From: Chrysoperla carnea
Taxonomy: Eukaryota; Arthropoda; Insecta; Neuroptera; Chrysopidae
Direction of reading: 5' to 3'
Length of the DNA: 64,000 bases
Assembly: GCF_905475395.1 (NCBI RefSeq)
Contig: NC_058339.1
Coordinates: 56,429,172 to 56,493,171 of the forward strand
Shown here: in pieces, positions 14,001-25,106 of the stretch
Layout: each line of letters starts with the position of its first letter
How positions within the stretch are numbered: position 1 is the first letter of the stretch
Program-made: the position numbers and the translations under genes
Notes under the pieces: generated by a model
Told to the model about the DNA's origin: nothing
The model's database searches: none
The model's input: the letters and a program-made list of their open reading frames with translations, nothing else

Positions 14001-14583
14001 AAAATAGTAAATACACCAAGTCCGCTCCTGATAATTATGCATTTTATTTTTCAAAACTTTTAAGGGAGCAAAAAAGCGGGAAATTATTCAATGTAGCCAA
14101 TAAATTAAAAAAAATTTCGATAACTTAATAATTAATACATATAAAATTCTTTATAATATACTGTTTTGGAAGAAAAATTAAAGATGTACACTCTTAAAAT
14201 TTTAAATCCAAATAAAAAATGCATTCATTCAAAATGTAAGAGAAATTGTTCATAATAAAACATACCTTCCACCCCATATTTTCAAAAAATGTGGATAATC
14301 TTGACTGTCCGGTTGTTTTACCTCCACATGGGCCTATAAAAAGGGAAATGAACTGATCATGAAAAAAAATTACGTGTACCAAATTACCAAAATGCTAAAA
14401 AAATTCAATTGTTACATTAATAAAAAACGCACGTGGTGGCATTTCTCTAATGAAAAATAAGATATTATTCAAAAACCAAAAATTGTAAACGGTTAATTTC
14501 CTACCTCCTGTTAATACTAATCTGTAGACACGTTTTTCTGATTTATCCATTTTGCACAAGTTGTCGAATTCCGATTTACCCAT
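11039..14583 (-). CDS. TTD14: TTD14-like P-loop GTP-binding protein, 5' part only
   Basis: Four exons join in frame on the minus strand: 14583-14505, 14333-14266, 11363-11326 and 11076-11039, all with GT/AG introns. The product starts near MGKSEFDNLCKMDKSEK, followed by VYRLVLTGGPCGGKTTGQ, a Walker A loop (GxxxxGKT) split by intron 1, then RLSTFFENMGWK, VFRVPETATVLLS and GGVKFSDLSEQE. This is the N-terminal signature of TTD14 (TRPL translocation defect protein 14), which in Drosophila binds GTP and phosphoinositides and is needed for TRPL channel recycling in photoreceptors. The start is the upstream of two in-frame Met codons (14583; the other is 11 codons later). The last exon ends in phase 1, so the gene continues, but no further exon was recognised down to position 1. 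Only about 75 residues of a protein of several hundred are seen. The first intron is 171 nt, the second about 2.9 kb and the third 249 nt. Family assignment is from recalled motifs. Confidence 0.8.
12155..12337 (-). repeat. Dispersed repeat family C, copy 1
   Basis: Bounded by AAAACCCCGACGC on the left and TGTCGGGGGATTTTT on the right, giving short inverted ends. Read on the minus strand it has ACCGATTTTCTTGAAATATA and AGCTAAGAACACTCTCGATT, blocks shared with the copies near 19.3 and 40.4 kb. Confidence 0.55.
13711..13776 (+). repeat. tRNA-like fragment
   Basis: The plus strand reads TAGCTAAGATAAGTAACCCG, an anticodon-arm-like CTTCTAATGCGAGAGG, and then GGTACCGGGATCAAACCC followed by AGCATCCGCA. 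The layout is that of a tRNA from the D arm to the T arm, but the B box is damaged and the first stem strand is missing. It is most likely a tRNA pseudogene or the head of another SINE. Confidence 0.35.
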
Positions 14584-15702
14584 TTTCACAGTTAAAACTA
14601 TTTTGAAAATTTGTTTGATTAGGAAAAAAATACACAAAAATACTGATATATGAATTTCAAAAAAAAGAGATTATTTTTGAACATTAACTATCAAATGATA
14701 AAAATAAGTACTGATTTTTTCATTTTAAGTAATAACACTAATGAAGTACATAGAGCCAGTTTCACTGAGCGAAAGAATGTTTAATGAAACTTAGAACGTA
14801 AAATTACGAACATAAGTACTACACACCAATTTTCCAACATATCTATTTTTATTTCGATTTCAATGCATTGAATTCATTTCGGAAATTTTAATACTGAATG
14901 TACCTGCGCCACTCATAATCGGTGGTGGGATATTATTGCTTTTGATATTATCACATTTTACCCCTATTATCTTCAGTTTGGTAGCAAATAATGAATTACA
15001 TTCCAATTATTTATTTTCATACATATCGACAATACTCTTTTTGTCTTATATAATTAATTAGTTTTGTGCGGTGAAAATGTATAAAATGATGTTTTTATTC
15101 AAAAAACAATTACTACCATTAATAAAAGTTTTAGAACACACAATTATCAAATGACAATTTATGACAAGTCCTTGACAAACCATATAAGTCTGTTTTACCT
15201 CATACTAGTCATTGTAAGGCGAAATTTAACCGATACCTTTCCAAAAATTTTGTAAATAGAAAAATATGTTATTATTTTTATAAGAAATGGTTTAGAAATA
15301 TTTATATAAGAAAATTAATGATGCAGATCAAAATTAAACTTTTTTGTAGTACTCTCGTATGCTAAAAATCCTTATTAAAGATTCTTCAAGTAGTTGTTTG
15401 TATGTTTACTTGAGGAATTGGGACTTAAAATTTTCTTTACGAAATATTATTGAAAATACTGCAATAACAAAGTAAACTTAAATCGTTAGCAGAATTTTAG
15501 ATTTTCCATATCTGATATCTAATTGTACTTTCAAATTGGCGCTGTACGCTAAAATGAAGGTCATTTGACGTTTAGAAATTTTTTAAAGGTAAAACGTACC
15601 TCAATCTGCTTTATTTTAATATTTTGACATTTTCAATTTCATAACCTACAAAGTTAGTGAACACACTTTTTTTAATTAATTTAACTAAAAAATGTGAATA
15701 AA
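14584..15702. promoter_or_regulatory. Shared head-to-head intergenic region of TTD14 and DEF8
   Basis: The start codons of the minus-strand TTD14-like gene (14583) and the plus-strand DEF8 gene (15703) lie 1,119 bp apart and point away from each other. Both promoters and 5' UTRs must lie here unless non-coding first exons are elsewhere. The sequence is AT-rich, with no clear TATA box or CpG-rich core by eye. A bidirectional promoter is an inference from geometry only. Confidence 0.45.
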
Positions 15703-18700
15703 ATGGAATCTTGGTGTGCTGCCATGGCTATTCCACCTAGTGCTGAAGATTGTCAAGTAGGAATTCATTCCGGCTGTAATACGTTAGCATCCACCCCTTC
15801 ATCCTCGACGTCAGGATGTACATCAGCTGATGACAGTTTTGATTTTCGACATATTCCTACGGGTCTTACAACTGCTGAGTGCCAACTATTACTAAATTCC
15901 GTAAGAAAGATAATCCTAAGAGCCATTTAAATGAAATAAGCATATTTCAGCCTTTTAAAGCGATTATTAAGTTTTGACAACTGCAACTCTAACATTTGGT
16001 CAATATTTCCACAATCACAATGAAAAATGAACCCCTTTCTTTGCCTTTTTTAGCTTCGCAAGTTTTTGTTAATGGCCATTTTTAATTCTAAGTTAATGTT
16101 TTGGACTGTAAATTTAACTCATTTTCGTCCATTTATAAAGGCTGTATATAATGTTTTCAGGATGCAACTGCAGTAGAATTAGAAAGTGCAATAACACGAT
16201 TAAAAGAATTAATATTAGATACAGAACAATGTTCCGATGAAAGGAAATGGGTTGTTCGACATTTAGTGGAATTAAGATTACGATTACAAGAAAGGCGCGA
16301 AGCTGATAGTGATCCTCAGTCTGTATTTTATCGTTTGAATGACATTTGTTGAACGATAATTTATTATAAAATTTGATTTTTAGACATCCGTTAAATTTAT
16401 CGGGTGGAGAAATTATTCGAGTGACTCTTGGACATCATTTTAAACCACAATTTGCCAAACCTACCACATCATCGGGTAAAGTGTATTGTGATCATTGTGC
16501 AAAAGTTGTTTGGAGTATTCTTCAAGCATGGTATATTTGTGAAGGTAAATTAAAACATATGATCAATTTTTGAAATGATTTAGAAACTGAAGAAAATAAA
16601 ATAATGATTAGTTTATTATTATTATTTATTATATAAGATTGCGGGTGATAACACAAAAAATACTCGACAATCGTAAAATGAACGCGATTTTTGGGGTCAA
16701 AATTACCCTATATACCAATTTAGATCAAATTCCGAGAAAAAAAGCTGTTTGTCATTTTTTCAAAGAGATATAGGTACTCTTAAGAAAATTACAAAACAAG
16801 AAAATCGATAACATTTTTTGTCATCAATTTCTATGAAACTCAGTACTTAAGGTAATTTTGACCGAAAATCTAAAAAAGTTTAATTCATTTGATAGTTGAA
16901 TGCATAGTTACTCAAAATTTTTTATTAAATGACTTATTTCTTTTAATTTCTGAGAATATATGAAATTTTTGTCTAATAGTCAAATGAACAAAGTTATCTT
17001 AATTAGTAAATCTAAATCAGCAAGAATTTATTTTGCATTTTTTCCCGATTTGTGGTTCAGAATCCTAATCTATTTTTCGGGTTAAATATCGGCCGAATAT
17101 ACGAAAAGATCAAATAATTAACTATTACAATATTAGTTATTGAAATAGATACCACGATACTCGAAATAAAATAGGGAATATTCATGTATTTTTTTAATAT
17201 TTTTAATTCGTTGTTTACACCGTTATAACAAAGTAAAAAATATAAATACTGCTTAAAAATGTTGTAATTAAGTGCAAAAAAATATTTAAAATACATTATA
17301 ATTTTGAGATATTTAAACGCAGTTTTTTGGCGCTCTCTGTTGATGACGTATAAGTACCTGAACTGTCAACTGGTGACAGTTCAATGTGAAATTTACACTT
17401 TAAAAAAATGAATTTGAAAAAGCCGTAGAATAGTATAATTTAATGAAATACCATATAAAATGTAAGTAATTAATATCATACAGTATGTCAACAAATTTGA
17501 TAAGCCTGTACTTTGATGTAACGTCCGTATAAAAATTTGAATTTTCGTTTTAGAAATATTTAAATGCCCTCACTGAATTTGTACTTTTATTAATTAATTT
17601 TAAGTAAGTAAAAAGATATTAATTACTTAAATAATGGTTTAGTTGAAATGTCCAGTCATTAAAGTTACGGAAGAAAAATATTTGAACCAAATTTAAATTT
17701 CATGAATATTCCCTATTGTATAAAAATAAATTTTATTTATCATGAATAAATTTAGCTACTGAGGATGGTTGCGTTGCAATCGAAATATAGATATTTAGCA
17801 AAATGTAAGTCTGTTGTATGTTTTTTAATTATATTTTTTAAATAAATTTTCTTAAGGTAGTTCCTCCGCGACAGTCCAGTCAAAAAGTTTTGGACTAATA
17901 CTATCATTCAGTGCATTAACTGTGCTATGACTATTATACATATACCATATATTATTTTCACAAGACTGTAGTTACACACTAATTTATCTCCTATACGTAT
18001 ACAGACACACACTGATATATACGTTTACCATTAGTTTCTATATCCTCTCCACAAAAAACATCGCTAAAACGAGTTATTTATTTAAGTTTTTTATCGAAAC
18101 TATATGGTAAATAATTTTTATTTTTTTTATATATTTTCTAAATATAGTATTCTACATTATATTAGTTTTTCATAGAGATGGTGAACGTCATTCATTGATA
18201 AATAAATATAATATTTGTAAATTTGTGTATTTTTATACGCTTCTCCCATGTACACGTACAAATTGCGTCACTTTTAATTGCTAATATCTCATGTATGGCA
18301 TGGTAAATCATCTTCTAATTTTAACAGCATGTGTATTATGAATTAAATATTTTATATTCTGAGTTTTGAGAAATTCTTGAAATATTACTTTCGTGTAGGT
18401 ACTACCTTAATATATAATTTTATTTCGAATATCGTGGTATTTATTTCAATAACTATGTCTCACCTCGAAGTCAACAAAAATTCATCGTTATATTATAATA
18501 TTATTTACAGATTGTGGATTTATTAGTCATTATAAATGTATTAGTGAAATATTTCGTGTGTGTGCCCAAGTTGTTGCAGCTGAACATCCCCAATATGAGT
18601 TAAATATATGTCCGGAACAAGGTTTACATTTACAACAATTTCGGTGTGCAGAATGTCGCATTGCCATTTCGTTAGGTATGTTCAAAATTTAAAATTAATT

Positions 18701-21651
18701 TTTATTTATTTTAAGAAAGGTTTTATATCAGAATGATCATATCTCTGTATTAATTGTATAATATTTGTCGTAGTTATGAGTTCGTCTACAATATCTTGTT
18801 TTGGTCGAGCTCTTATGGCAGCAGGTACTTACTATTCAATGTTTATACATTAGTGTTTTTTTTTTTGCATCAATTTGTTTAATTTTTTTAGTTTATTGCT
18901 TGAGTTGTATTTTAAGTCACGTAATACTTTTGTGAGGAAGGTGATCACTAAATGACTATTTTTGTTTACATGACGTTATAAATAGGGAGTTTGGTTGCAG
19001 GAGTCTTGCAGGATTCGGACAAATTTTGCGGGTACGAAACCTTAAACTCGCACTTGAAACATCTCTAAGAACACTCTCCATTAAATTACCTTTTTCCTTA
19101 AAGCCTTTTCCAAACTGAACCGATTTCGAAGATCGTCGCCAATATTTTAGTTTTTTTTTGGGTACGGAAACTTAAACTCGCACTTACCTATCAAACGAAA
19201 CAAAAAAAAAAAAACAAAACAAAACAAAATCGGTTCATCCGTTTAGGCTCTAATATGCCACAGAGAGACAGACAGACAGACACACATATCGGTCAAACTT
19301 ATAACACTCCTTTTTTTAGTTCGGGGGTTCAAAACAATCAAACATGCACAGTTTAGCAGCAGTTAGTAATGCTAGTACGCACTGCATCTGCATGATTATC
19401 TTTTAGTTTACTTGGAACAAATATTATCCCGCTGATACAATTATTTATACTATCAATTGTATTATATTTATTATCTATCAACAGCATTTTATAATAAAAT
19501 TAGTTTCTGACAAAAATTATTCCATTATCTCATGCTTCGAAAGCCTGTTTCTCATATATTTATTTTCTTTATTAGATGTTTCATGGAATGAAGCTCGATT
19601 ATGTGATTATAATGGAAAGTACTATTGCCCACGATGTCATTGGAATACCTCAATGCCTACACCTGCTCGAGTTATACATAATTGGGATCTTGAACCAAAA
19701 CGTGTGTGCCAAGCGTCCGCTCAATTGTTACGACTCACATATAAACGCCCATTATTACCGTTAGCAACACTCAATTCTAGATTATTTGGCCTTGTACATG
19801 AGTTAAGTGTCGTACGAAAGCAAAGAGATCAATTGATATTAATGAAAAGGTATGTATTCACATGTAGGTTAGGCCCATTCACATGCAAGAAAAATTAAAT
19901 TTTCCAAATACTTTGAATGCAAAGAGTGTAAACACTTTCCTGTATTCTCAAAAATCTCATCCACAATCCAAATTTGTTAACAGTGGAACAGATTTTTTCA
20001 GAAAATATTGTGTTATGTCAAAAAAGCATTCTTCGAAACACCCACATTATATAGAATAACAGTTTGAAATTCTTGTAGGTATTTAGTCAACTGTCGTATT
20101 GCTGCAGAACAACATATTTTATCTAGACTTGGTGATAGGTTACATATGACAGAAGGATGTTTAAGCTCCGATGAATCAAGTACTAATACTGGTGGTGTAC
20201 ATTTATATAGCATGCAAGATTTAATTGAAACAGAAAATGGTACTTTGTCAAAAATATTATATGAAATTATTGAAATGTTTTCAAAACATATTAAAAAAGA
20301 TTGTATGGTAAGTAATTTTTTTTGTTTTTAAAGGATCCCATTCTATTAACAATGATTTATAGTGTGCTTTTCCCTTACAGTACACTTCGACAATCCTACT
20401 AAGGAAGATTGTATTTACCGATTTATATCGGAATTTTATTACAGGCCACTTTATAGAAATAGAATGTTATACAGATGTACGACTTCGCTATAATTATGAT
20501 AATTGTTAATTATATGCTATTAATAGTGATTATCTATGATTAAATAATTAAGATTGGCTATATTATTTTTAAATATTGCTGTATAGCAGGAGAGCAATCT
20601 TTTTAAATAACGAAAAGAATCAGTTGACAAAAGCACGTTCTAAACACAATAATACAAACTTTTTACAAAATAAATAAATATATTAACACATTCTATCGTT
20701 CTATATTATTTTTATTCAATGAAAATTATCAGCTGGAGACCTGATAAAAAGTTCATTTTTTAAGTATCGCGGCGCTGAGGTCTTAAAAATATTCTTGGTC
20801 CTCTAAAAGTGGGTAATCTTTGTTTAGATTTGGGTTATTATTCTCATATAATGCATGTAATAAACCTGTTGTCAAGGATTTTGACGTTTTACCAAATTTC
20901 AGTTTATGAATTTAATATTTTTTGCAATAAAATTTATTTTCAAACATGAGAGATCTTGTTGGAAACGTATTACCAATTATGAAACACGATTTACATCCGG
21001 ATAACTTGTTAAACATAAAAGATTATGTAAAAAGTTGGAATGACGTAATTATAATTTTATTTATATGCTTATACAGCACTATAAACAAAACCTAAATTTT
21101 AAGTCTGCCACTTTTAATAGTTTCTTAGATAAATCAAACTGTTTAGAGGGAAGAGTTGCTACATTATTTGAATGCGAGCCGCTTGGTGATAGCCTCTCAA
21201 ATTTCTGTCCATGTAGAAATGAGTTGCCAATATGTACCTTGGCCTTAAGTCTTATTAACAAAAACGATGCACCTCAAACTTTTCAAATTTTTTCGATGTT
21301 ATATTTGTATAATTTAAGCTAAAAAATAATTCACGCAATGAATCATTGTTTGGAAATTAATTCGATGAATTATGTTCTTAGATATGCAATGGAAGAGGAC
21401 ATTTATGTGAATTGTGCAACATTGAAGAAATTTTGTATCCATTCGATGATGGTGTACATGTGTGTAAAGTATGTGGAGCAGTATTTCATAGAGCGTGTGC
21501 CACAATGAAACATTTCAAATGTTCAAGATGTGAACGGCGTAATCGTCGTAAACAAAAACAAGAAAAACCTAAAGAATACATATGTGATGGAAAATGTACA
21601 GATGATTGTGATTGTACATTAAAACTTGTTAATCATCCGTATACTGAATAA
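15703..21651 (+). CDS. DEF8: DEF8 homologue, C1 and Rubicon-homology zinc-finger protein
   Basis: Seven exons join in frame: 15703-15900, 16161-16318, 16384-16544, 18511-18675, 19576-19849, 20079-20307 and 21382-21651, giving 484 aa. The start is ATG 15703. Residues 1-65 are Ser/Thr-rich and 67-118 are helical and charged. Residues about 136-190 form a C1-type zinc finger (HHF, then YCDHC, ICEDCG, HYKC and a final Cys). From about 206 to the end is the Cys-rich Rubicon-homology region (DUF4206), with NICPEQG, FRCAEC, YYCPRCHWN, VIHNWD, CELCN, VCKVCGAVFH and CSRCERR. Mammalian DEF8 works with PLEKHM1 in RAB7-dependent lysosome positioning and ruffled-border function; the related Rubicon region binds RAB7. 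A cytoplasmic endolysosomal role is therefore inferred. The C-terminus adds a Lys-rich and Cys-rich tail (CDGKCTDDCDC). The only weak splice site is the exon 2 donor, CA then GTCTGT, chosen because it alone keeps phase. No signal peptide or membrane segment is seen. Confidence 0.9.
19010..19335 (+). repeat. Dispersed repeat family C, copy 2
   Basis: In intron 4 of the DEF8 gene. It shares TCTAAGAACACTCTCCATTA, AAAATCGGTTCATCCGTTTA, ATGCCACAGAGAGACAGACA, and CTTATAACACTCC, ending in TTCGGGGGTTCAAAA. It also contains a short internal duplication: ACGAAACCTTAAACTCGCAC at 19033 and ACGGAAACTTAAACTCGCAC at 19163. Confidence 0.6.
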
Positions 21652-21676
21652 AAATTGAGCCGAATATCTTAATAAA
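21648..21676 (+). promoter_or_regulatory. Polyadenylation signals of the DEF8 gene
   Basis: One AATAAA overlaps the stop codon at 21648-21653 and a second lies at 21671-21676. The second, 20 nt after the stop, is the more likely functional hexamer, which would make the 3' UTR very short. This is read from the sequence; the cleavage site itself is not known. Confidence 0.45.
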
Positions 21677-21959
21677 CACAAAAAACACTAAGATGATCAA
21701 ACGAATAATTAATTTGTTAACAAATATATTTTTTAAACATATTATGTTGAATGACCAGAAGAATTAGGCAAAAATAATGATATATTCAATAATTTTATTA
21801 AGGTCTTTTATTTTGTAAATATAAATATTTTTAGTTACCGTATGATGACCGTAAATAGTATTTATTGTACATATTATGTTTATAAAATTATAAGTATTGG
21901 TTTTAATTTTGGGTAATTGGATTTGACTTATTTTTTAATTGTTAATTGTTCAAATCATC

Positions 21960-22457
21960 CAGTGACGGCGTAAGGAGTGGTTTACGTGGGCCAGGGCATA
22001 CAGCCTCGCGGTCCGTGGGGCCTTGCGTCTTGAAGAATGCAACGAAAAAAATCTATTCGTCATGGTAGTACACAATAAATTGTATATTACTCTGTGATAA
22101 TTATGTTTCATACATTCCACTGTCTATTCATAGACAAGTGAATATATTGAACTGTCAACTCTATTGTAATTCTAATCTATTTCAATAGGTGTCATCACTA
22201 AACGATGTAAATATGAACCCAAAACGTTCAATAAAAAAAATGTTCATTTGCTGGCGTTGCATTACCGTCACAAGAAATCCCTGCCTGTCAAGATTGGGAA
22301 TTTCTCATACCAGGCGATAAATATTTATAATTGGTCGCTCGCCCATCACTCTCGTTTGTTTGTCTGTAATTTTTTTAATGAAAATTGTCGTCGTGCGCCA
22401 ATAGCTCTCACAATATATACTTTGCCCACATCAAATTTAGCTCTTGCCCCGCCACTG
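21960..22457. mobile_element. hAT-like non-autonomous element with near-perfect 8-bp TSD
   Basis: Begins CAGTGACGGCGTAAGG and ends CTTGCCCCGCCACTG, so the ends form imperfect inverted repeats of CAGTGRCGG type. The flanking 8 bp are AAATCATC on the left (21952-21959) and GAATCATC on the right (22458-22465), seven of eight alike. CA-N-TG ends with 8-bp target duplications are the mark of hAT elements. It is 498 bp and carries no transposase. It lies 308 bp after the DEF8 stop codon. Confidence 0.75.
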
Positions 22458-23112
22458 GAATCATCGAATATTCTAAAGAAAAATCAATTCATTTGCTAAT
22501 TTGTACCATTTTTTAACATAGTATACTAATTTCAATTTTATTTCTATTTATTTTGAATTAACACCAAAAAGTTTATAAGTATCCCAAATGACAATAGATT
22601 GTTTATTTTTTATGTTTATATAATTTCAATCGGATATAATACCTCATTGGTGTAAAAAATTTTGAACAAATTCGATAGTATTTAGAAAATTGTTCTTTTT
22701 ACGAATGTTTAAACTTCTGGGTCATCTTCTTCGTGGGTCATAAAAACTTAACGGAGGCCACCAGCTTTATGAAGAAATGTAGCATTTTTATAACGACATG
22801 GAACACTATCATGGTAAATCTGTTGTGTGCCGGAAAATCAACATATTTGATGGCAGCTATTTAAAAAAGCTAAAATGTTCTAATTAGTATGATTTGCTAT
22901 AACCCCACAATATTAGTATGGCTGTTCGATGCGCCGAATATATTTTTTGTGGCCTAACTTGAAATATGTGAACTTTTGTGTAACAAATCTGTAATTAAAA
23001 AACTGTAATTTATTCGAAAAGTTCATTATTTTTATTTCAATAAGAATAATAGATTGATCCACCACAGGGTTGTCATACTTACGTGGGAATTTTATGTCAA
23101 TATTTCTTGATA

Positions 23113-23669
23113 CAGTGCAATCTCGATATAACAAATCGGAAGGAGCAAGTAAATATTCGTTATATCAAGTAATTCTTTAAACTGAGGCTTGTTTGGTCTA
23201 AAATTCGTTAAAAAGAGGTAATTAATGATGTTTCGCTTATTGCGATTGATAAGGAACACTTTTTACGTTTCTGAGCCATTTCAACTTAATCTTTAACAAT
23301 AGTGATGAGCAACAGTGTTTATATTACTTTCTATCAAACAATAGTGATTGGTTTACGAAAAAAAACTTGTCGGAACCTGTCGCGACAATCACATACTATG
23401 GGATTAAGCGTCATATAATGGTGGGAACGTTAAATAAAAGTTTTGGGTTCACAAAATTCGTTAATTAGGAGTATTTAACATTTATATAGACTTTTTTTTA
23501 TACATAGTTGACTATTTGTCATAAAGAGATTGTTCCCAAAAAATGTTTGCAATGTAAGGGGAAATTTTACATTGACTACTATGGACAATTTAAGGGGATT
23601 AAGAAGAATTTGTTAAAACGAGAAAGTCGTTATATTGAGGTACGTTAACCTTATATTAAGGTTGCACTG
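23113..23669. mobile_element. pogo/Tigger-like MITE, about 557 bp
   Basis: The left end reads CAGTGCAATCTCGATATAAC and the right end, reversed, CAGTGCAACCTTAATATAAG. This resembles the CAGT-AACCTCGATATAACG ends of pogo/Tigger elements. TA precedes the left end as expected for the target; on the right the duplication is mutated (TG). No transposase frame is present. Confidence 0.6.
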
Positions 23670-24497
23670 TGTATGCTATCAAATTAGCTCAAAATGAAAT
23701 TATCAAGAATCTGTAGGCACTAATAACATATAAATCTTGCATACACTTTGATATTGTGTCTCATAATATTATATTCGGATTGAAAAATTTTATAGTTTTT
23801 GGAAAACAAAGTATTTTATTTTGAAAGTCTTTACAAAGTATAAACATAGTAAAGATGATTTTTCTTTATCAGTTTTTTGTAAATTATAATGTACCATAAA
23901 ATAACTCACAAAAATAAGTAAATGTGTTAGCTTTTTAAATTTTTGTAAATCAAATTTTGTCAAATTTGGCTGTGCTAATGTGTATTTGTTATAACAAATT
24001 TAATATTATATATTAAAATTTATTGGATTTTATAACTGCGTGAAGTTGAAACAATTATTATTATTGCGATTAGTTGAAATAAATTTGTATAACCATTCTT
24101 CAAATAACAAGAAATATTTATCAATCTGAAAATAAAAATATTTATATTAATTGCGATTGAATTATCAATATGTTTTATTTCTAGGCATATGACAGAGCAA
24201 AGCTACTGTTAAGCATGGTGGGCGAGCGTAAAACATCTTAAACTACCCAGATGCGTAGTCTAAGCGAATCGTACTTTTTAATACATAAATAATTACCTTG
24301 GAAAGTATAATGGTATTATTGTGAATCGTTAACACAAGTAAACGATAAATATTTTTATAAATATAACAATTAAACAAAAATTTGCTCGGATGATGAATAG
24401 CACCCGCTAGCGATGTGACGAATTAAAATAAGTCCAAACTTCACTAATATATGCTTTATTCATATTTTTCATCACAGTTAAATTTGACTGTTGGACA

Positions 24498-24694
24498 AAT
24501 TATAGCAAACTAACCTCAAACCAAAACAAAATAAAGTTTGCTTTTAATGGACTTATACGGTGTGTTTTTAATGTACTTATTCGATGGACTGATTTGCGCT
24601 ATTGAAGAATTATATGTATTAAGTTAATACATAACAATTTGCAAGCCTTTCATTTGAAAGTTAACATTCGCATTCGCGAAAGTACAATATACAA
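24498..24694 (+). repeat. Dispersed repeat family E, copy 2
   Basis: Matches the element near 5 kb over its length: AAATTATAGCAAACTAACCT, GTTTGCTTTTAATGGACTTA, TGAAGAATTATATGTATTAA and CATTCGCGAAAGTACAA. It lies just downstream of the 3' end of MCMDC2. Confidence 0.55.
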
Positions 24695-25106
24695 CATTCG
24701 ACCCATGATTAGTACCCATGTTGTAGCAAAATTTATTCTCTAAAATTTTCCAAAATATTCCAAATTTTGGGTTTTACCTCCCCCCCCCCCTTACGCAATC
24801 TTCAATTTCCAAGAGTTGGTTTTGATAGTCTTTTCAGAATACCTTTTCGTTATTACGTAACGAGTGGCACAAAACCGATTCCGATCTAATTTTTTTATAC
24901 CCGATCATTCAATGGATATCGTTAAATTCGGTTATGTACGAAACGAATATTTTTTACTATAAATGTTTTCGTGAGAAAACGTTAAATTCAATCAATTCTG
25001 TACAGAGCGAATACTTTTTTGACATTAACATTAAGCTATTGACACATCCTATAAGTTAATTTTCAGTTCACAAACAATTTTGTACAAATCCAGGTATTAT
25101 TAATTT

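Larger units (their letters stand above)
22458..25106. other. Intergenic region between DEF8 and MCMDC2
   Basis: The two genes converge here. The sequence holds a pogo-like MITE, the family E repeat copy and a poly-C run of about 11 at 24780-24791. No exon is supported. A final MCMDC2 exon could be hidden here if exon 8 splices at 25202 rather than reading through. Confidence 0.5.
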
